A stretch of DNA of 63,432 nt from a virus: positions 1-63,432 of IMG/VR virus record IMGVR_UViG_3300050821_014047; one strand, given 5' to 3'. This document shows, piece by piece, positions 15,688 to 23,243 of the stretch; positions within the stretch are counted from its first letter, which is position 1, and every line of letters begins with the position of its first letter. The notes beneath the pieces were generated by a model. That model was given only the letters and a program-made list of their open reading frames with translations. It did not search any database and was not told the origin of the DNA. Position numbers and translations under genes: made by a program.

Positions 15688-16542
15688 ATGGAAAACGGAA
15701 CCATTCCCGCTGAGATCTTCCCCGTCGACAAGACGGACCCTACCGTCACGACCGAAGGTCCGAAGAAAGACTTCCCGGTCGAGCGAACGTTGGGGATCGT
15801 TGGTCACCTGAAGACCTACGCGCGCAGCCGGTTGTGGCGGTACGTGAACAAGGAAGTCCCCGGCATGGGCCCAGGATCGATTGGCCGCGATGCGTGTCTC
15901 TTCTTTGATCTCGACAGCAAAAGACCCACTGCCTTCGACATCGGAACGAACACCTGGGCGGTCTGGGCGGGAGATGGTCCGCCCGATTGCGAGCCGTTCG
16001 AAACCTACGCGCCCGAGACCGAAAAGGTCGCTGCGGACGAGACGACCACGTGCGTCGGCGACGTCAAGGTCCCGCCTGCCGGATCCGTCCAAGTCACCAT
16101 GGGCGATGGGACTCGCAAGTGGATGGCTCCGAAAGAGCTACAGGAAACAATCGCGAAACAAGTCGGCACCGAGAGAGCAAAAGAGATACTCGACGCGGTA
16201 AATGAGCCGAGCGACACAACTAGGAGAGTCGCTGTGGGGCCGCGGCCTCCGGTCTACTCCGTGCGCGACACCTTTCAGCGTATCAAAGAACTCGAGCACG
16301 CTCGCTCTGGCTTTACGACCATTCCGCAGAAGCCTCTCACTCCCGCCCAACTTCATGAATTTGGCATCGAGATCTACCGCGCAGGAAGGGCGCTCACGGC
16401 AACGGCCACGAAGCTCAATCTCACGCCCTGGCCTTCGGTCTCCACGATGCTCCAAGAAATGCATTTCGCCTCCAACAAGTTGCACGCTAGAGCCTCTGAA
16501 CTAGAGCTAGAGGCCGTACGCAAGGCGCTGGACTCGAAGTAA
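15688..16542 (+). CDS. Hypothetical protein with C-terminal helical domain
   Basis: A 284-residue protein. The first half includes SIGRDACLFFDLDS...AFDIGTNTWAVWAGDGPPDCEPFE, which looks like a compact beta domain; the second half (residues 190-284) is helical. It starts after TGTATTACGAAAG, a version of the recurring [CT]GTATT[AG]C element. Family unknown. Confidence 0.6.
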   Translation: MENGTIPAEIFPVDKTDPTVTTEGPKKDFPVERTLGIVGHLKTYARSRLWRYVNKEVPGMGPGSIGRDACLFFDLDSKRPTAFDIGTNTWAVWAGDGPPDCEPFETYAPETEKVAADETTTCVGDVKVPPAGSVQVTMGDGTRKWMAPKELQETIAKQVGTERAKEILDAVNEPSDTTRRVAVGPRPPVYSVRDTFQRIKELEHARSGFTTIPQKPLTPAQLHEFGIEIYRAGRALTATATKLNLTPWPSVSTMLQEMHFASNKLHARASELELEAVRKALDSK

Positions 16543-16779
16543 GTGCCGTCCGCATCCCCCACCAACACGCGGCTTTCGGCGCTTTGGGTCCTCGACCCGG
16601 ACAAGGCCATCGCTGTTGTGGCAAACGTCCTCGCTGAGGAGCGGGGCGACATGAAGCACGCGGCCATCCGGCTCCGCGTCGCGAGGCAGACCCTGTATCG
16701 ATGGGTCCAGGCAAACCAGAGACTACGAAGCGCGGTCGTCAGAGCAAGGTACGAGGCGAAAGAGGAGGCCAAGAGATGA
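16543..16779 (+). CDS. Helix-turn-helix protein
   Basis: A 78-residue protein beginning at GTG 16543 immediately after the previous stop. MKHAAIRLRVARQTLYRWVQANQRL (about residues 38-62) has the spacing of a Fis-type helix-turn-helix, and the preceding helix (KAIAVVANVLAEER) fits too. It is probably a small DNA-binding regulator. A coiled-coil gene overlaps its stop. Confidence 0.65.
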   Translation: MPSASPTNTRLSALWVLDPDKAIAVVANVLAEERGDMKHAAIRLRVARQTLYRWVQANQRLRSAVVRARYEAKEEAKR

Positions 16780-16934
16780 GCTCAGAGCAGGTATTCAAAC
16801 TCGGTCAGGAAAAGGAAGCCCTTCGGCGTGAGCTCGCGGAGGCGAAGGACAAGATTCGCCAGCTCACGAAGGAGCGAGACGAGGCGAGAGCGAAGCTCGC
16901 CGACCGCGAGGCTTCCGCGCTCTCCGCGCCGTGA
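16776..16934 (+). CDS. Coiled-coil protein, 52 residues
   Basis: The product is one continuous heptad helix (EKEALRRELAEAKDKIRQL and onward) ending in Ala-Pro. ATG 16776 overlaps the previous stop. Confidence 0.6.
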   Translation: MSSEQVFKLGQEKEALRRELAEAKDKIRQLTKERDEARAKLADREASALSAP

Positions 16935-17125
16935 CTCTCACGAACGCGCAGCGCATCGAGCACGGACGGTGCTCGATCTGCCTTCACGTGACGCTCGTGA
17001 GGCAGTTCTATACGCCGCGGTACCAAGCGGTATGCGAGCCCTGCGCGCAGCGAGTCGTTGCCGATTTCAAAGACCACGAAGAGACCGAAGCCAGGAAGGT
17101 GAGAGGAGAGTACAGCTATGAGTGA
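16931..17125 (+). CDS. Small treble-clef-like zinc protein
   Basis: A 64-residue protein starting at GTG 16931. CSICLHVTLVRQFY followed by CEPCAQRV gives a four-cysteine zinc site with a helix after the second pair, typical of treble-clef and recombination-type zinc fingers. It overlaps genes on both sides. Confidence 0.65.
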   Translation: MTLTNAQRIEHGRCSICLHVTLVRQFYTPRYQAVCEPCAQRVVADFKDHEETEARKVRGEYSYE

Positions 17126-17444
17126 CGGCGACGTACTTCTCCCGGGCTGGCAATGTCCCGGCTGCCTAGTCTTCAACGGCGACGCCAAAGAGAGACTGGA
17201 AGCTTGTCGGTGTTGCGGCGGCCCTCGACCGAAAAACACGGATGAGGCGTTTCAGATGCTCGCAAAGACGCACGCGACGGTACTCGGAAATCTTCGAGAC
17301 ACGCAGGCCCGGTGCTCAGAGCTTCTCTTGTCGTATCGGAACCTGAAAGAGAAGCTCAAGCCCCTGATGACAGAGCTGGGGCCTCTCATCGAAGCCATGC
17401 CTTCGGGGCCAGCGTTCCTTGCGCTCGTAGGGGTGAAGAAGTGA
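17118..17444 (+). CDS. Zinc-ribbon protein with C-terminal helices
   Basis: A 108-residue protein. WQCPGCLVFNGDAKERLEACRCCG resembles a RanBP2-like zinc ribbon (W, two CxxC pairs, Asn-Gly), followed by helices containing LLSYRNLKEKLKPL. Known RanBP2-like ribbons bind single-stranded RNA or protein; no role can be assigned here. Confidence 0.6.
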   Translation: MSDGDVLLPGWQCPGCLVFNGDAKERLEACRCCGGPRPKNTDEAFQMLAKTHATVLGNLRDTQARCSELLLSYRNLKEKLKPLMTELGPLIEAMPSGPAFLALVGVKK

Positions 17445-17560
17445 CCGCCTCCCTCTGTTTTATCCTAGGCGCTCTTCTCGGGTGGCTCGCGCACAAGGGC
17501 GAGGTCGAACGAGAGCGAAGAAGAAATGTTTCGCTCGGAAAGGTGTTCGAGAAGCGATGA
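17441..17560 (+). CDS. Small membrane protein, 39 residues
   Basis: GTG 17441 overlaps the previous TGA. A short span (ASLCFILGALLGWLAH) is followed by a charged tail (KGEVERERRR). The layout is like the inner-membrane part of a spanin, but the tail is very short. Confidence 0.5.
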   Translation: MTASLCFILGALLGWLAHKGEVERERRRNVSLGKVFEKR

Positions 17561-17844
17561 CCCGCTCCGAGTTCATACAGCGAGCGACGATTGCGTTCGC
17601 AACAAGCCTGCCCGCGATTTATGGACAACCGCACAATGCGGCGGCGGAAGGATATGCTGTTGGTAGAGCTTTCGGGCTTGCCATCGCTCTCGAGAAGTCT
17701 GGCAACGCGCCTTGGACCGCCGAAGAGCTCGAGCCGCACGTACGACGAGACCCCTCATACACGTGCATGATTTGCGGGGCGCTCCCCCTGGCCGGCTGTA
17801 TCCGGCAGCACCCTGGCTGCGTCGGGTTCGGAACTCGAGGTTGA
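17557..17844 (+). CDS. Small hypothetical protein
   Basis: A 95-residue protein with a helical first half (FIQRATIAFATSLPAIYG) and a C-terminal cysteine set (CMICGALPLAGCIRQHPGC) that may hold zinc. Its ATG overlaps the previous stop. It ends three bases before a promoter-like box. Confidence 0.55.
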   Translation: MTRSEFIQRATIAFATSLPAIYGQPHNAAAEGYAVGRAFGLAIALEKSGNAPWTAEELEPHVRRDPSYTCMICGALPLAGCIRQHPGCVGFGTRG

Positions 17845-17846
17845 GG

Positions 17847-17852
17847 TATGCT
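17847..17852 (+). promoter_or_regulatory. TATGCT box for 17860
   Basis: The box lies in TTGAGGTATGCTC and ends 7 bases before ATG 17860, with no ribosome site between, which implies a leaderless mRNA. The same extended sequence occurs at 4788-4799. Confidence 0.5.
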
Positions 17853-17859
17853 CTCCGGC

Positions 17860-18537
17860 ATGAACCACATTCGCCGTCGAACGAGACCCATCCGTGGCCT
17901 TGGACAGAGCTACTCGCCCCCCGACTACTTCGATACGGGCTGGGCAAGCGTCTTCGTGGCTGGGTGCGAGAGCATCGGCGCAGATCCGCTGGACGTGGCG
18001 GGTCTTCTCTTGAACGAGAGCGTATTCAATCCGACTTCGCAGAACTCGATCGGCTGCGTCGGACTCAACCAGATCTGTCCAGGTAGCCAAGGGATCTTCT
18101 CGAGCGACTACACGGTGGACCAGTACCTAGCACTCCCTGTTAGCCAACAACTCCAGGCCGGAGTCTTCCCTTTTTGGCAACAGATGATGAGCAATGCTGG
18201 CGTATCAACCATCAGCGCCGCCGAGCTATACTGGCTGAATTTCTTGCCAGCGACGTTCGTTCCCAACTCGCCGTCGAGCTACGTTATCTCACAGCAAGGT
18301 GACCCGTACTACTCGGGCAACGCCTCACTCGACGTCGACGGCTCTGGGACGATCACACTCGGCGACCTTCAGCAGGTCATCCAGAACGCAAAGACCAACA
18401 ACCCAAATCTATATTCCTACCTCGAGACTCAGATCTGCCTTGCCGGAGGGTGTTTCCCGACTACGACGACGATGGTCATCGGCGGTCTCGTGGCTGGGTT
18501 CGCTGGGTTCTACGTATGGAGGTACGCTAGAGGATGA
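17860..18537 (+). CDS. Membrane-anchored lytic transglycosylase-like virion protein
   Basis: A 225-residue protein. A basic N-terminus (MNHIRRRTRPIR) runs into GLGQS at residues 13-17, the motif shared with several structural proteins. Then comes an SLT-like region: LLNESVFNP with the likely catalytic Glu 53, followed by GLNQI. Residues 157-168 (DVDGSGTITLGD) form an EF-hand/dockerin-like calcium loop. A membrane span lies at the C-terminus (VIGGLVAGFAGFYVW). A membrane-bound transglycosylase is the arrangement used by membrane-containing phages such as PRD1 (P7) to cross the cell wall. The ATG at 17848 is inside the promoter box, so 17860 is preferred. Confidence 0.65.
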   Translation: MNHIRRRTRPIRGLGQSYSPPDYFDTGWASVFVAGCESIGADPLDVAGLLLNESVFNPTSQNSIGCVGLNQICPGSQGIFSSDYTVDQYLALPVSQQLQAGVFPFWQQMMSNAGVSTISAAELYWLNFLPATFVPNSPSSYVISQQGDPYYSGNASLDVDGSGTITLGDLQQVIQNAKTNNPNLYSYLETQICLAGGCFPTTTTMVIGGLVAGFAGFYVWRYARG

Positions 18538-19172
18538 AAATAGCCATCGCCACGATGGGAGCTCGAGGGACCGACAGTGTCACGCCGATCACGCTGCTGG
18601 TCGCTCGGTCCCTAAGGCTTCTCAGTAACGACTTTTGCTGCCGCTACCTCTCGTCGATCACGCCGGCTGAACTCGCCACAATCCTTTCGTCGGGGCTCGC
18701 CTTCATTCCGTTCACGTACGCTGACCAGTTTGACGGCGCTACGACGGTCGCCCAGCTCAAGGCGCTCGGCATTCCGACTGGCGCGACGGTCTTTCTCGAC
18801 GTCGAGGGCATCGGCCCAGGCATCACGCCCACGCAGCTCATTACGAAAATCAACGCATGGGCCGACACTGTCATGGCTGCCGGTTTCATCGCTGGACTCT
18901 ACGTTGGCGCGAATGCGCAGCTCACAAGCGCGGAGGTCTACGCGCTTCACGTCACCCGCTACGCCAAGAGCCTTTCACGTCTCATGGACCGCTTCGGGAA
19001 CCTTGTCGAACCGGATTGCGGATGGTGCTTTATCCAGCTGTATCCGTCGACGACGTGGGCGGGCATCGGTGTGGATCTCGACTTCATCCAGTCTGACTAC
19101 CAGGGGCGCTTTCCTACGTGGGTCGTCGCTTCGCCGCCGTCGAGCGTTTCGACGCTGCCGCCTTCGGCTTGA
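18534..19172 (+). CDS. DUF1906-type glycoside-hydrolase-like protein
   Basis: A 212-residue protein resembling the DUF1906/Rv2525c family of TIM-barrel hydrolase-like proteins: FLDVEG in the second third, AGLYVGANAQL, WCFIQLYPST and GVDLDFIQSDYQGR. In phages these proteins act as putative cell-wall hydrolases. No signal peptide; the gene follows the membrane transglycosylase with a four-base overlap. It is a good endolysin candidate. Confidence 0.7.
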   Translation: MKIAIATMGARGTDSVTPITLLVARSLRLLSNDFCCRYLSSITPAELATILSSGLAFIPFTYADQFDGATTVAQLKALGIPTGATVFLDVEGIGPGITPTQLITKINAWADTVMAAGFIAGLYVGANAQLTSAEVYALHVTRYAKSLSRLMDRFGNLVEPDCGWCFIQLYPSTTWAGIGVDLDFIQSDYQGRFPTWVVASPPSSVSTLPPSA

Positions 19173-19188
19173 GCGCGTGAGGTGATCC

Positions 19189-19383
19189 ATGGACTACAAA
19201 GAACGAACATCGATGCTTGCGCGCATGCGGTGTATGGAGTGTCGCGAGCGGCCGACGTCGGCTGACGTTACGCAGATGATGGAGGTGTTCGGGCACGAGC
19301 TGCGCCCCGATGACGGGCCCAAGCTGCGGTGGCGGTGCCTTGCTTGCGTTGAGAAAGCTCGGAAGAAGGTGGTTCTTGCATGA
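19189..19383 (+). CDS. Small CxxC protein
   Basis: A 64-residue protein with CMECRERP near residue 15 and CLACVEKARKK near residue 52, a four-cysteine zinc site. It opens the cluster of tiny zinc proteins. TTGAGCGCGTGAGG just upstream may be a variant of the cluster's intergenic element. Confidence 0.6.
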   Translation: MDYKERTSMLARMRCMECRERPTSADVTQMMEVFGHELRPDDGPKLRWRCLACVEKARKKVVLA

Positions 19384-19556
19384 AGACGACAACGAGGTGC
19401 GTGCGATGCCTCAAGTCGGCGGTCGTATACACCGGATACGTACTACGGGGCCGCAGGGTGGTGCTGGCCGGATGGTGCCGACGGTGTCACAGCGAGCACG
19501 GTCACGCTTTTGTCGGTCACCATCAGAAACGAATGGGCCTTACGGAAGCCACCTAA
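19380..19556 (+). CDS. Small Cys/His protein, 58 residues
   Basis: ATG 19380 overlaps the previous stop. CVRCLKSAVV and WCRRCHSEHGHAFVGHH form a likely zinc ribbon. It ends at TAA 19556 against the first clear copy of the intergenic element. Confidence 0.55.
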   Translation: MKTTTRCVRCLKSAVVYTGYVLRGRRVVLAGWCRRCHSEHGHAFVGHHQKRMGLTEAT

Positions 19557-19578
19557 AAAATACGCGCGAGGTTGAGCG

Positions 19579-19794
19579 ATGGGTAGGAGGTCCTCAAACT
19601 TACTAGTAGAGGAGTTGTGCATGTCGCCCGACTGTCCGCTAGTTGGCACTCATTGGCACCCGTTTAGGCTAATAGACTACATCCATACCGCCAAGACAGA
19701 CATGGTTGCCAATGTCGAGTCCGTCGAATTCAGCGTGACGATTCGTGTTCGTCCGGTCAGTCGCGGCATTCTGAAACGCGCCAGGAAGAAGTGA
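19579..19794 (+). CDS. Small hypothetical protein
   Basis: A 71-residue protein with CMSPDCPLVGTHWH and a C-terminal strand region (VESVEFSVTIRVRPV). It begins 7 bases after the element AAATACGCGCGAGG. ATG 19621 (MSPDCPLVG) is an alternative start. Confidence 0.5.
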   Translation: MGRRSSNLLVEELCMSPDCPLVGTHWHPFRLIDYIHTAKTDMVANVESVEFSVTIRVRPVSRGILKRARKK

Positions 19795-19797
19795 GTT

Positions 19798-19977
19798 ATG
19801 ACCGAGAAGCAGATCCTGGAGGCGATGCGGACGTACATGAGGCGGCTCGCTGTCGCTCTCAACAACCTAGAGCGCGCGAGTGCGGATGTCACTCACGAGA
19901 GAGTAAACGTGAGACGGATGCAGACGGCATTGAGATCGGTCCGCGCGCGTAAAGGCCGCAAGACACGTTCCCGATGA
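19798..19977 (+). CDS. Small basic helical protein, 59 residues
   Basis: It reads MTEKQILEAMRTYMRRLAVAL and continues as an Arg-rich helix to KGRKTRSR. Its TGA overlaps the possible ATG at 19974 and the intergenic element that follows. Confidence 0.5.
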   Translation: MTEKQILEAMRTYMRRLAVALNNLERASADVTHERVNVRRMQTALRSVRARKGRKTRSR

Positions 19978-20249
19978 TACGCGCGGAGGTTCCAATGCGA
20001 GGAATGGTTGCCTGTCTAGGTTGTGGGTTCAACGTCGAGCAAGAGGACGTCAGGCCTATCGGTGAGACTGGCGGTTCAGCGACGTTTGAGGGGGAGTGGT
20101 GCCGCGCGTGTAGGCGCTGCATGGAGTGTCCGGACATGCGCGAGTCGTATCGACGCGGGTTCAATGCCGGGATGAACGCGATCGCCGACGCGCTTTCGAA
20201 GTCTCTCGGCGAGGCCCGCGCCGAGCTGAGAAGGCCGGACGGGCGGTAA
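19974..20249 (+). CDS. Small zinc-ribbon protein
   Basis: A 91-residue frame. The element TACGCGCGGAGG covers the first codons, so the true start may be ATG 19995 (MRGMVACLGCGF), giving 84 residues. CLGCGF and WCRACRRCMECP form the zinc site, followed by a long helix with GFNAGMNAIADAL. Confidence 0.55.
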   Translation: MIRAEVPMRGMVACLGCGFNVEQEDVRPIGETGGSATFEGEWCRACRRCMECPDMRESYRRGFNAGMNAIADALSKSLGEARAELRRPDGR

Positions 20250-20277
20250 CCAAAAACGTGTGCTCGCGAGGATACCA

Positions 20278-20565
20278 ATGACCATCGAGGCCTGTGCAAT
20301 CTGTCACGTCGACCACCTTGAGCCGAATGCTCCGAGGTGTAAGGCAGAGCCGGCGCAGCACTTGGAAGAGGAATATCCTGGCGAACCTTACGCGCTTCGG
20401 TTCCACCGCGAGCGTGACAAGGCGCTAGTCGAACAGGGGCGACGGGAGGAGCGGGCGCGCATCGTCGCCTTCATCCGGAACATCCCAGGTGTGGAGGAAC
20501 TGCCCACCGTGTGGACCTTCTGTCAGGATCTCGCCTCGCGCATCGAGCGAGACGCGCAAACATGA
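20278..20565 (+). CDS. Small Cys/His protein
   Basis: A 95-residue protein starting MTIEACAICHVDHLEPNAPRC, a CxxC-x-H type zinc site. The rest is charged and helical (EERARIVAFIRNIPG). Start chosen seven bases after the CTCGCGAGG element. The stop overlaps the next ATG. Confidence 0.55.
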   Translation: MTIEACAICHVDHLEPNAPRCKAEPAQHLEEEYPGEPYALRFHRERDKALVEQGRREERARIVAFIRNIPGVEELPTVWTFCQDLASRIERDAQT

Positions 20566-20846
20566 ACGTTTCTTATCGAACGCCTGCTCTCGTGCTTGTG
20601 CCGAGCGAGTATCGTGGGCCACGTGCCGTTTGTCCGGTCTGCGGTATGAAGCGATGGGCCCGCGACAACGACGGTCGCGATCCGTGGATCGCTGCGTGCT
20701 CGCGCGCTGTCGCATGTCGGGGTGCCGGATGGTTCCGGCGCACGTTCTTGAGAGGATGTCGGCGACTCGACCTCCACTTACATCAGTCGTGCACGTTTTG
20801 TGGTGCGAAGTGGACGTGCGGCCCGAACGCCGACGATGCCCGATAA
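20562..20846 (+). CDS. Small zinc-ribbon protein
   Basis: A 94-residue protein with two CxxC pairs: CPVCGMKRW and CTFCGAKWTCG. Between them is a basic stretch. It overlaps the previous stop by four bases. Confidence 0.55.
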   Translation: MNVSYRTPALVLVPSEYRGPRAVCPVCGMKRWARDNDGRDPWIAACSRAVACRGAGWFRRTFLRGCRRLDLHLHQSCTFCGAKWTCGPNADDAR

Positions 20847-20878
20847 CCGACAAGCCTAGAAATGTGCGCGAGGCGATC

Positions 20879-21073
20879 ATGAGGACGAGGAAGACGACGT
20901 GCCGACATCCCGCCGCGTGGCAACTGCGTTCCGTGAGGGTTGGTCGCGCTTCGGTGAGACACGAGTGCCTCAAGTGCGGGAAGGTCGCCTTTGACGACCG
21001 TAGTGGCCCTCCTCTTACCTGGATTGAGGGCAGCACGATCACCGAAAGGAAGCGGGAAGCAGGTACCCGATAA
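20879..21073 (+). CDS. Small zinc-ribbon protein
   Basis: A 64-residue protein. CRHPAAWQL...RHECLKCGKVAFDDRSG resembles a single zinc ribbon. ATG 20879 lies six bases after the element AAATGTGCGCGAGG. Confidence 0.55.
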   Translation: MRTRKTTCRHPAAWQLRSVRVGRASVRHECLKCGKVAFDDRSGPPLTWIEGSTITERKREAGTR

Positions 21074-21074
21074 G

Positions 21075-21314
21075 ATGCGCGCGAGGAAGAAAACATCGAA
21101 GGTCGTGGCCGAGAAGCCACCCATGTGCGTGACAGGCATGCCGTGTGTCTATGACTCGAGATTGGGAGGGGACTGTCTGAACCGATGCGGTTCGCAGTTG
21201 TTTCGAGGCAAGTACATCCCGGCACCTCGTCGCCAGACTCGACGACATTCGACGAGCGATCGAGTCTTAGAAATGCGCGCGATTCAGGCCGACACGAAGG
21301 AGACCAGCCGATGA
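21075..21314 (+). CDS. Small basic Cys-containing protein
   Basis: A 79-residue frame starting MRARKKTSKVVAEKPPMCVTGMPC. The element ATGCGCGCGAGG covers codons 1-4, so a start further downstream (GTG 21104) is possible. Cysteines at CVTGMPC and CLNRC could bind metal. Confidence 0.45.
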   Translation: MRARKKTSKVVAEKPPMCVTGMPCVYDSRLGGDCLNRCGSQLFRGKYIPAPRRQTRRHSTSDRVLEMRAIQADTKETSR

Positions 21315-21676
21315 GTGATTCGTGGAAAGAGCACGACAGACCTTGCCCGCCATGCCCCGATTGCGGGGCGGAGCTGTACGAGAGGTTCTGGGGTAACGGA
21401 GGGTGGGCCAAAACCGACAAGGCGACCGGAGGAGGTCACGGAACCACCGACTGCGTGCTTCGCCTTCGGCGCCGCGTGGTGTCGCTGGAGAGCGCCGTTC
21501 TCGAGGCAGCTAGGCACTTGTGCGGTCGATGTGAGTGTGCCGAAGATGAGATCGGGTGCGCGCAACGGACAGAAGATGCCCTAGAGCCCTTCGTGGATAC
21601 AGGTCCGCCGCCTACGTATGAGTTTCAGCTGAAGGGTCGGCTCTTTACTCCGGTCGACTCGGATTTCGTCAAGTGA
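21311..21676 (+). CDS. Small protein with zinc site and coiled segment
   Basis: A 121-residue protein. CPPCPDCGAELYERFWG is a zinc ribbon, followed by a helix (VLRLRRRVVSLESAVLEAARHLC) and a second cysteine group (CGRCECAEDEIGC). Patterns of this kind are common among uncharacterised phage proteins. ATG overlaps the previous stop. Confidence 0.6.
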   Translation: MSDSWKEHDRPCPPCPDCGAELYERFWGNGGWAKTDKATGGGHGTTDCVLRLRRRVVSLESAVLEAARHLCGRCECAEDEIGCAQRTEDALEPFVDTGPPPTYEFQLKGRLFTPVDSDFVK

Positions 21677-21771
21677 TCTGCGCGCGAAGGAGGGCTAGAC
21701 GGTGGAATTTCAGGTGGGCGAAGGAGAACCTTTACGAGGACGGGTCGCCTATCGTGCGTGCCATGAAAGGC

Positions 21772-21777
21772 TAGGTT
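21772..21777 (+). promoter_or_regulatory. TAGGTT box for 21785
   Basis: The box ends 7 bases before ATG 21785. The intervening GAGGAAG could also serve as a ribosome site if transcription begins further upstream. Confidence 0.4.
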
Positions 21778-21784
21778 GAGGAAG

Positions 21785-22060
21785 ATGAAACTAGAAGTGT
21801 TCTCGTGTGATTGGTGCGGCGCCCACGCGCCAGGCTATGGCAGCGTGGGAGAAGGTTGGGCCGTCCATCTCCCCGGGTCCATGCCCATCGACAAGGCCAA
21901 CTGGACTCACCTCTGTGCTGGGTGCGTCGCTGCCCGTATCGACGCGATCGAGGCAGCCAGGAAAGCGATTCAAGCGATTGCCCAGAAGAAGTCCGCCAAG
22001 TTACTCGGCCGGACGCACGACCCGGAGCGGTGCTGGTGCGGGGACGATCATTCGCCATGA
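21785..22060 (+). CDS. Small zinc protein
   Basis: A 91-residue protein. MKLEVFSCDWCGAHAPG...HLCAGCVAARID is a four-cysteine zinc site followed by a long helix; the end carries CWCGDDHSP. Similar zinc-ribbon-plus-helix proteins are frequent in phages of actinobacteria and proteobacteria. It overlaps the next gene by four bases. Confidence 0.6.
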   Translation: MKLEVFSCDWCGAHAPGYGSVGEGWAVHLPGSMPIDKANWTHLCAGCVAARIDAIEAARKAIQAIAQKKSAKLLGRTHDPERCWCGDDHSP

Positions 22061-22371
22061 CCACGAAAATGAACGACAAGTGCCTGCACTGCAACCGGCC
22101 ACGCATAGCTCATCTCGATGGCAAGGTAGCGGTCAAGAACCGGGAAGGTCGTTTCGTCATCCGAACGATCTTCGGGCTCTGCCCTGTCGGAACGCCGCTG
22201 ACGACCTACCAGGTCGCCACACCCAAGAACATCATCCAACAGAAAGCCGCAGCTCACGCTCGCGCGGCGAGGGTCTACGTCATGGGTCGGAACTGCGCCT
22301 CTCGCGTGAGCGAAGCTCTGGCAGACACCCGAAGACGGAACGAAGCGGCCCGAAAGCTGCATCAGGAGTAG
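22057..22371 (+). CDS. Small basic protein with N-terminal CxxC
   Basis: A 104-residue protein: CLHCNRPRIAHLDG at the start, a strand region (RFVIRTIFGLCP), and a basic helical C-terminus (NEAARKLHQE). Confidence 0.55.
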   Translation: MTTKMNDKCLHCNRPRIAHLDGKVAVKNREGRFVIRTIFGLCPVGTPLTTYQVATPKNIIQQKAAAHARAARVYVMGRNCASRVSEALADTRRRNEAARKLHQE

Positions 22372-22374
22372 CTC

Positions 22375-22593
22375 ATGCTAATCGCGCTGTTTATTCACCT
22401 CTTGGTAGCGGTCATCGTGTTTTCGTTACTATTTTACCTCGTCACGCTCGTGACGACGCTTCTCCAGCCCCCGATTGCTCAACCGGTCCGCGTTGTTTTG
22501 ATCGTTCTGCTCGTCCTGGTCGCGATCTCATTTCTCCTCGGCGATGTCGGGCTCTGGGGCGACTGGGGCATCGGGTATCACCACCGCTGGTGA
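22375..22593 (+). CDS. Two-span membrane protein, holin-like
   Basis: A 72-residue protein with spans at about residues 2-30 and 38-57 and a short C-terminal WGIGYHHRW. Its size and two-span layout fit a class II holin, and it precedes genes for another two-span protein, a lipoprotein and cell-wall enzymes. Confidence 0.5.
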   Translation: MLIALFIHLLVAVIVFSLLFYLVTLVTTLLQPPIAQPVRVVLIVLLVLVAISFLLGDVGLWGDWGIGYHHRW

Positions 22594-22603
22594 AAAAACG
22601 CGC

Positions 22604-22609
22604 TAGGCT
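22604..22609 (+). promoter_or_regulatory. TAGGCT box for 22618
   Basis: The box ends 8 bases before ATG 22618, and no ribosome site lies between. Confidence 0.45.
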
Positions 22610-22617
22610 GTGGCGAA

Positions 22618-22920
22618 ATGACAGAGACGCCTCCCTCACCTCCCGCCTCGCCTCTCCCTAACTGGGCCAAGCTCACGATCCACATCACGATCCTGACCAT
22701 CACAGGCGTGGCAGCACTCACGCAGGTTCCTCAGGTTTTCACGATGCTGGGCCTTCCCGCCGCAGCCCATTGGGCTGGGCTCGTCGTCACTTGGGCCGGG
22801 CTTGCGTGTGCCTACGTCCTCCGCTCCCCCTCGCTCCTCGGGTGGCTGTCTCTGCACGACCCGGACGATGTCATTGCGGCTGAGTCCGCTCGCATTCCAC
22901 TTGCCCAGGTGAAGCCATGA
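22618..22920 (+). CDS. Membrane protein, holin-like
   Basis: A 100-residue protein. After a Pro-rich start, spans lie at about 16-36 and 46-66, followed by an acidic tail (HDPDDVIAAE). Small two-span proteins beside lysis genes are often holins. It overlaps the following lipoprotein gene, as is usual in lysis cassettes. Confidence 0.5.
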   Translation: MTETPPSPPASPLPNWAKLTIHITILTITGVAALTQVPQVFTMLGLPAAAHWAGLVVTWAGLACAYVLRSPSLLGWLSLHDPDDVIAAESARIPLAQVKP

Positions 22921-23243
22921 AGAAGCTCCTCCTAATCCTTCCGCTTGCGATCGGGTGCGCCGACGTTCAGACCGCGCTCACCGACATCCAAATCGGCTGC
23001 ACGGCACTCGCTCTCGGACAGGCCGTCATCCCAGCCGGTACGCCTGCTTCAGTCGTTGCAGCCGATGTCGAGATCGGGTGCGACATTCTCGAAACTCTCG
23101 ACGCCGAAGTGCAGAAGATCGTCACGGCATACGAGGCCGATCAAGCGGCACAGGATGCTGGGCCACCCGTGAACGTTCCATATACCGCGGCCCCCTTCGT
23201 CCAGGAGCGCGTACGCGCGAGAAAGGCAGCGAAGCGGCTATGA
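22917..23243 (+). CDS. Lipoprotein
   Basis: A 108-residue protein: MKKLLLILPLAIGC is a classic lipoprotein signal with lipidated Cys 14. The mature part is helical and ends in a basic segment (VRARKAAKRL). It could be an outer-membrane spanin subunit, but no matching inner-membrane coiled-coil partner is obvious. Confidence 0.6.
   Translation: MKKLLLILPLAIGCADVQTALTDIQIGCTALALGQAVIPAGTPASVVAADVEIGCDILETLDAEVQKIVTAYEADQAAQDAGPPVNVPYTAAPFVQERVRARKAAKRL

Larger units (their letters stand above)
19558..21690 (+). repeat. Recurring intergenic element, core ATGCGCGCGAGG
   Basis: Seven related copies sit at gene boundaries: 19558-19571, 19975-19989, 20253-20271, 20857-20873, 21070-21087, 21267-21284 and 21674-21690. 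The shared form is A-rich, then ATGCGCGCG or ATACGCGCG, then AGG, usually 5-8 bases before an ATG. The AGG may act as a weak ribosome site; the self-complementary GCGCGC core may do something else. The same boundary sequence on unrelated tiny genes suggests that the genes were inserted as cassettes. Confidence 0.65.
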
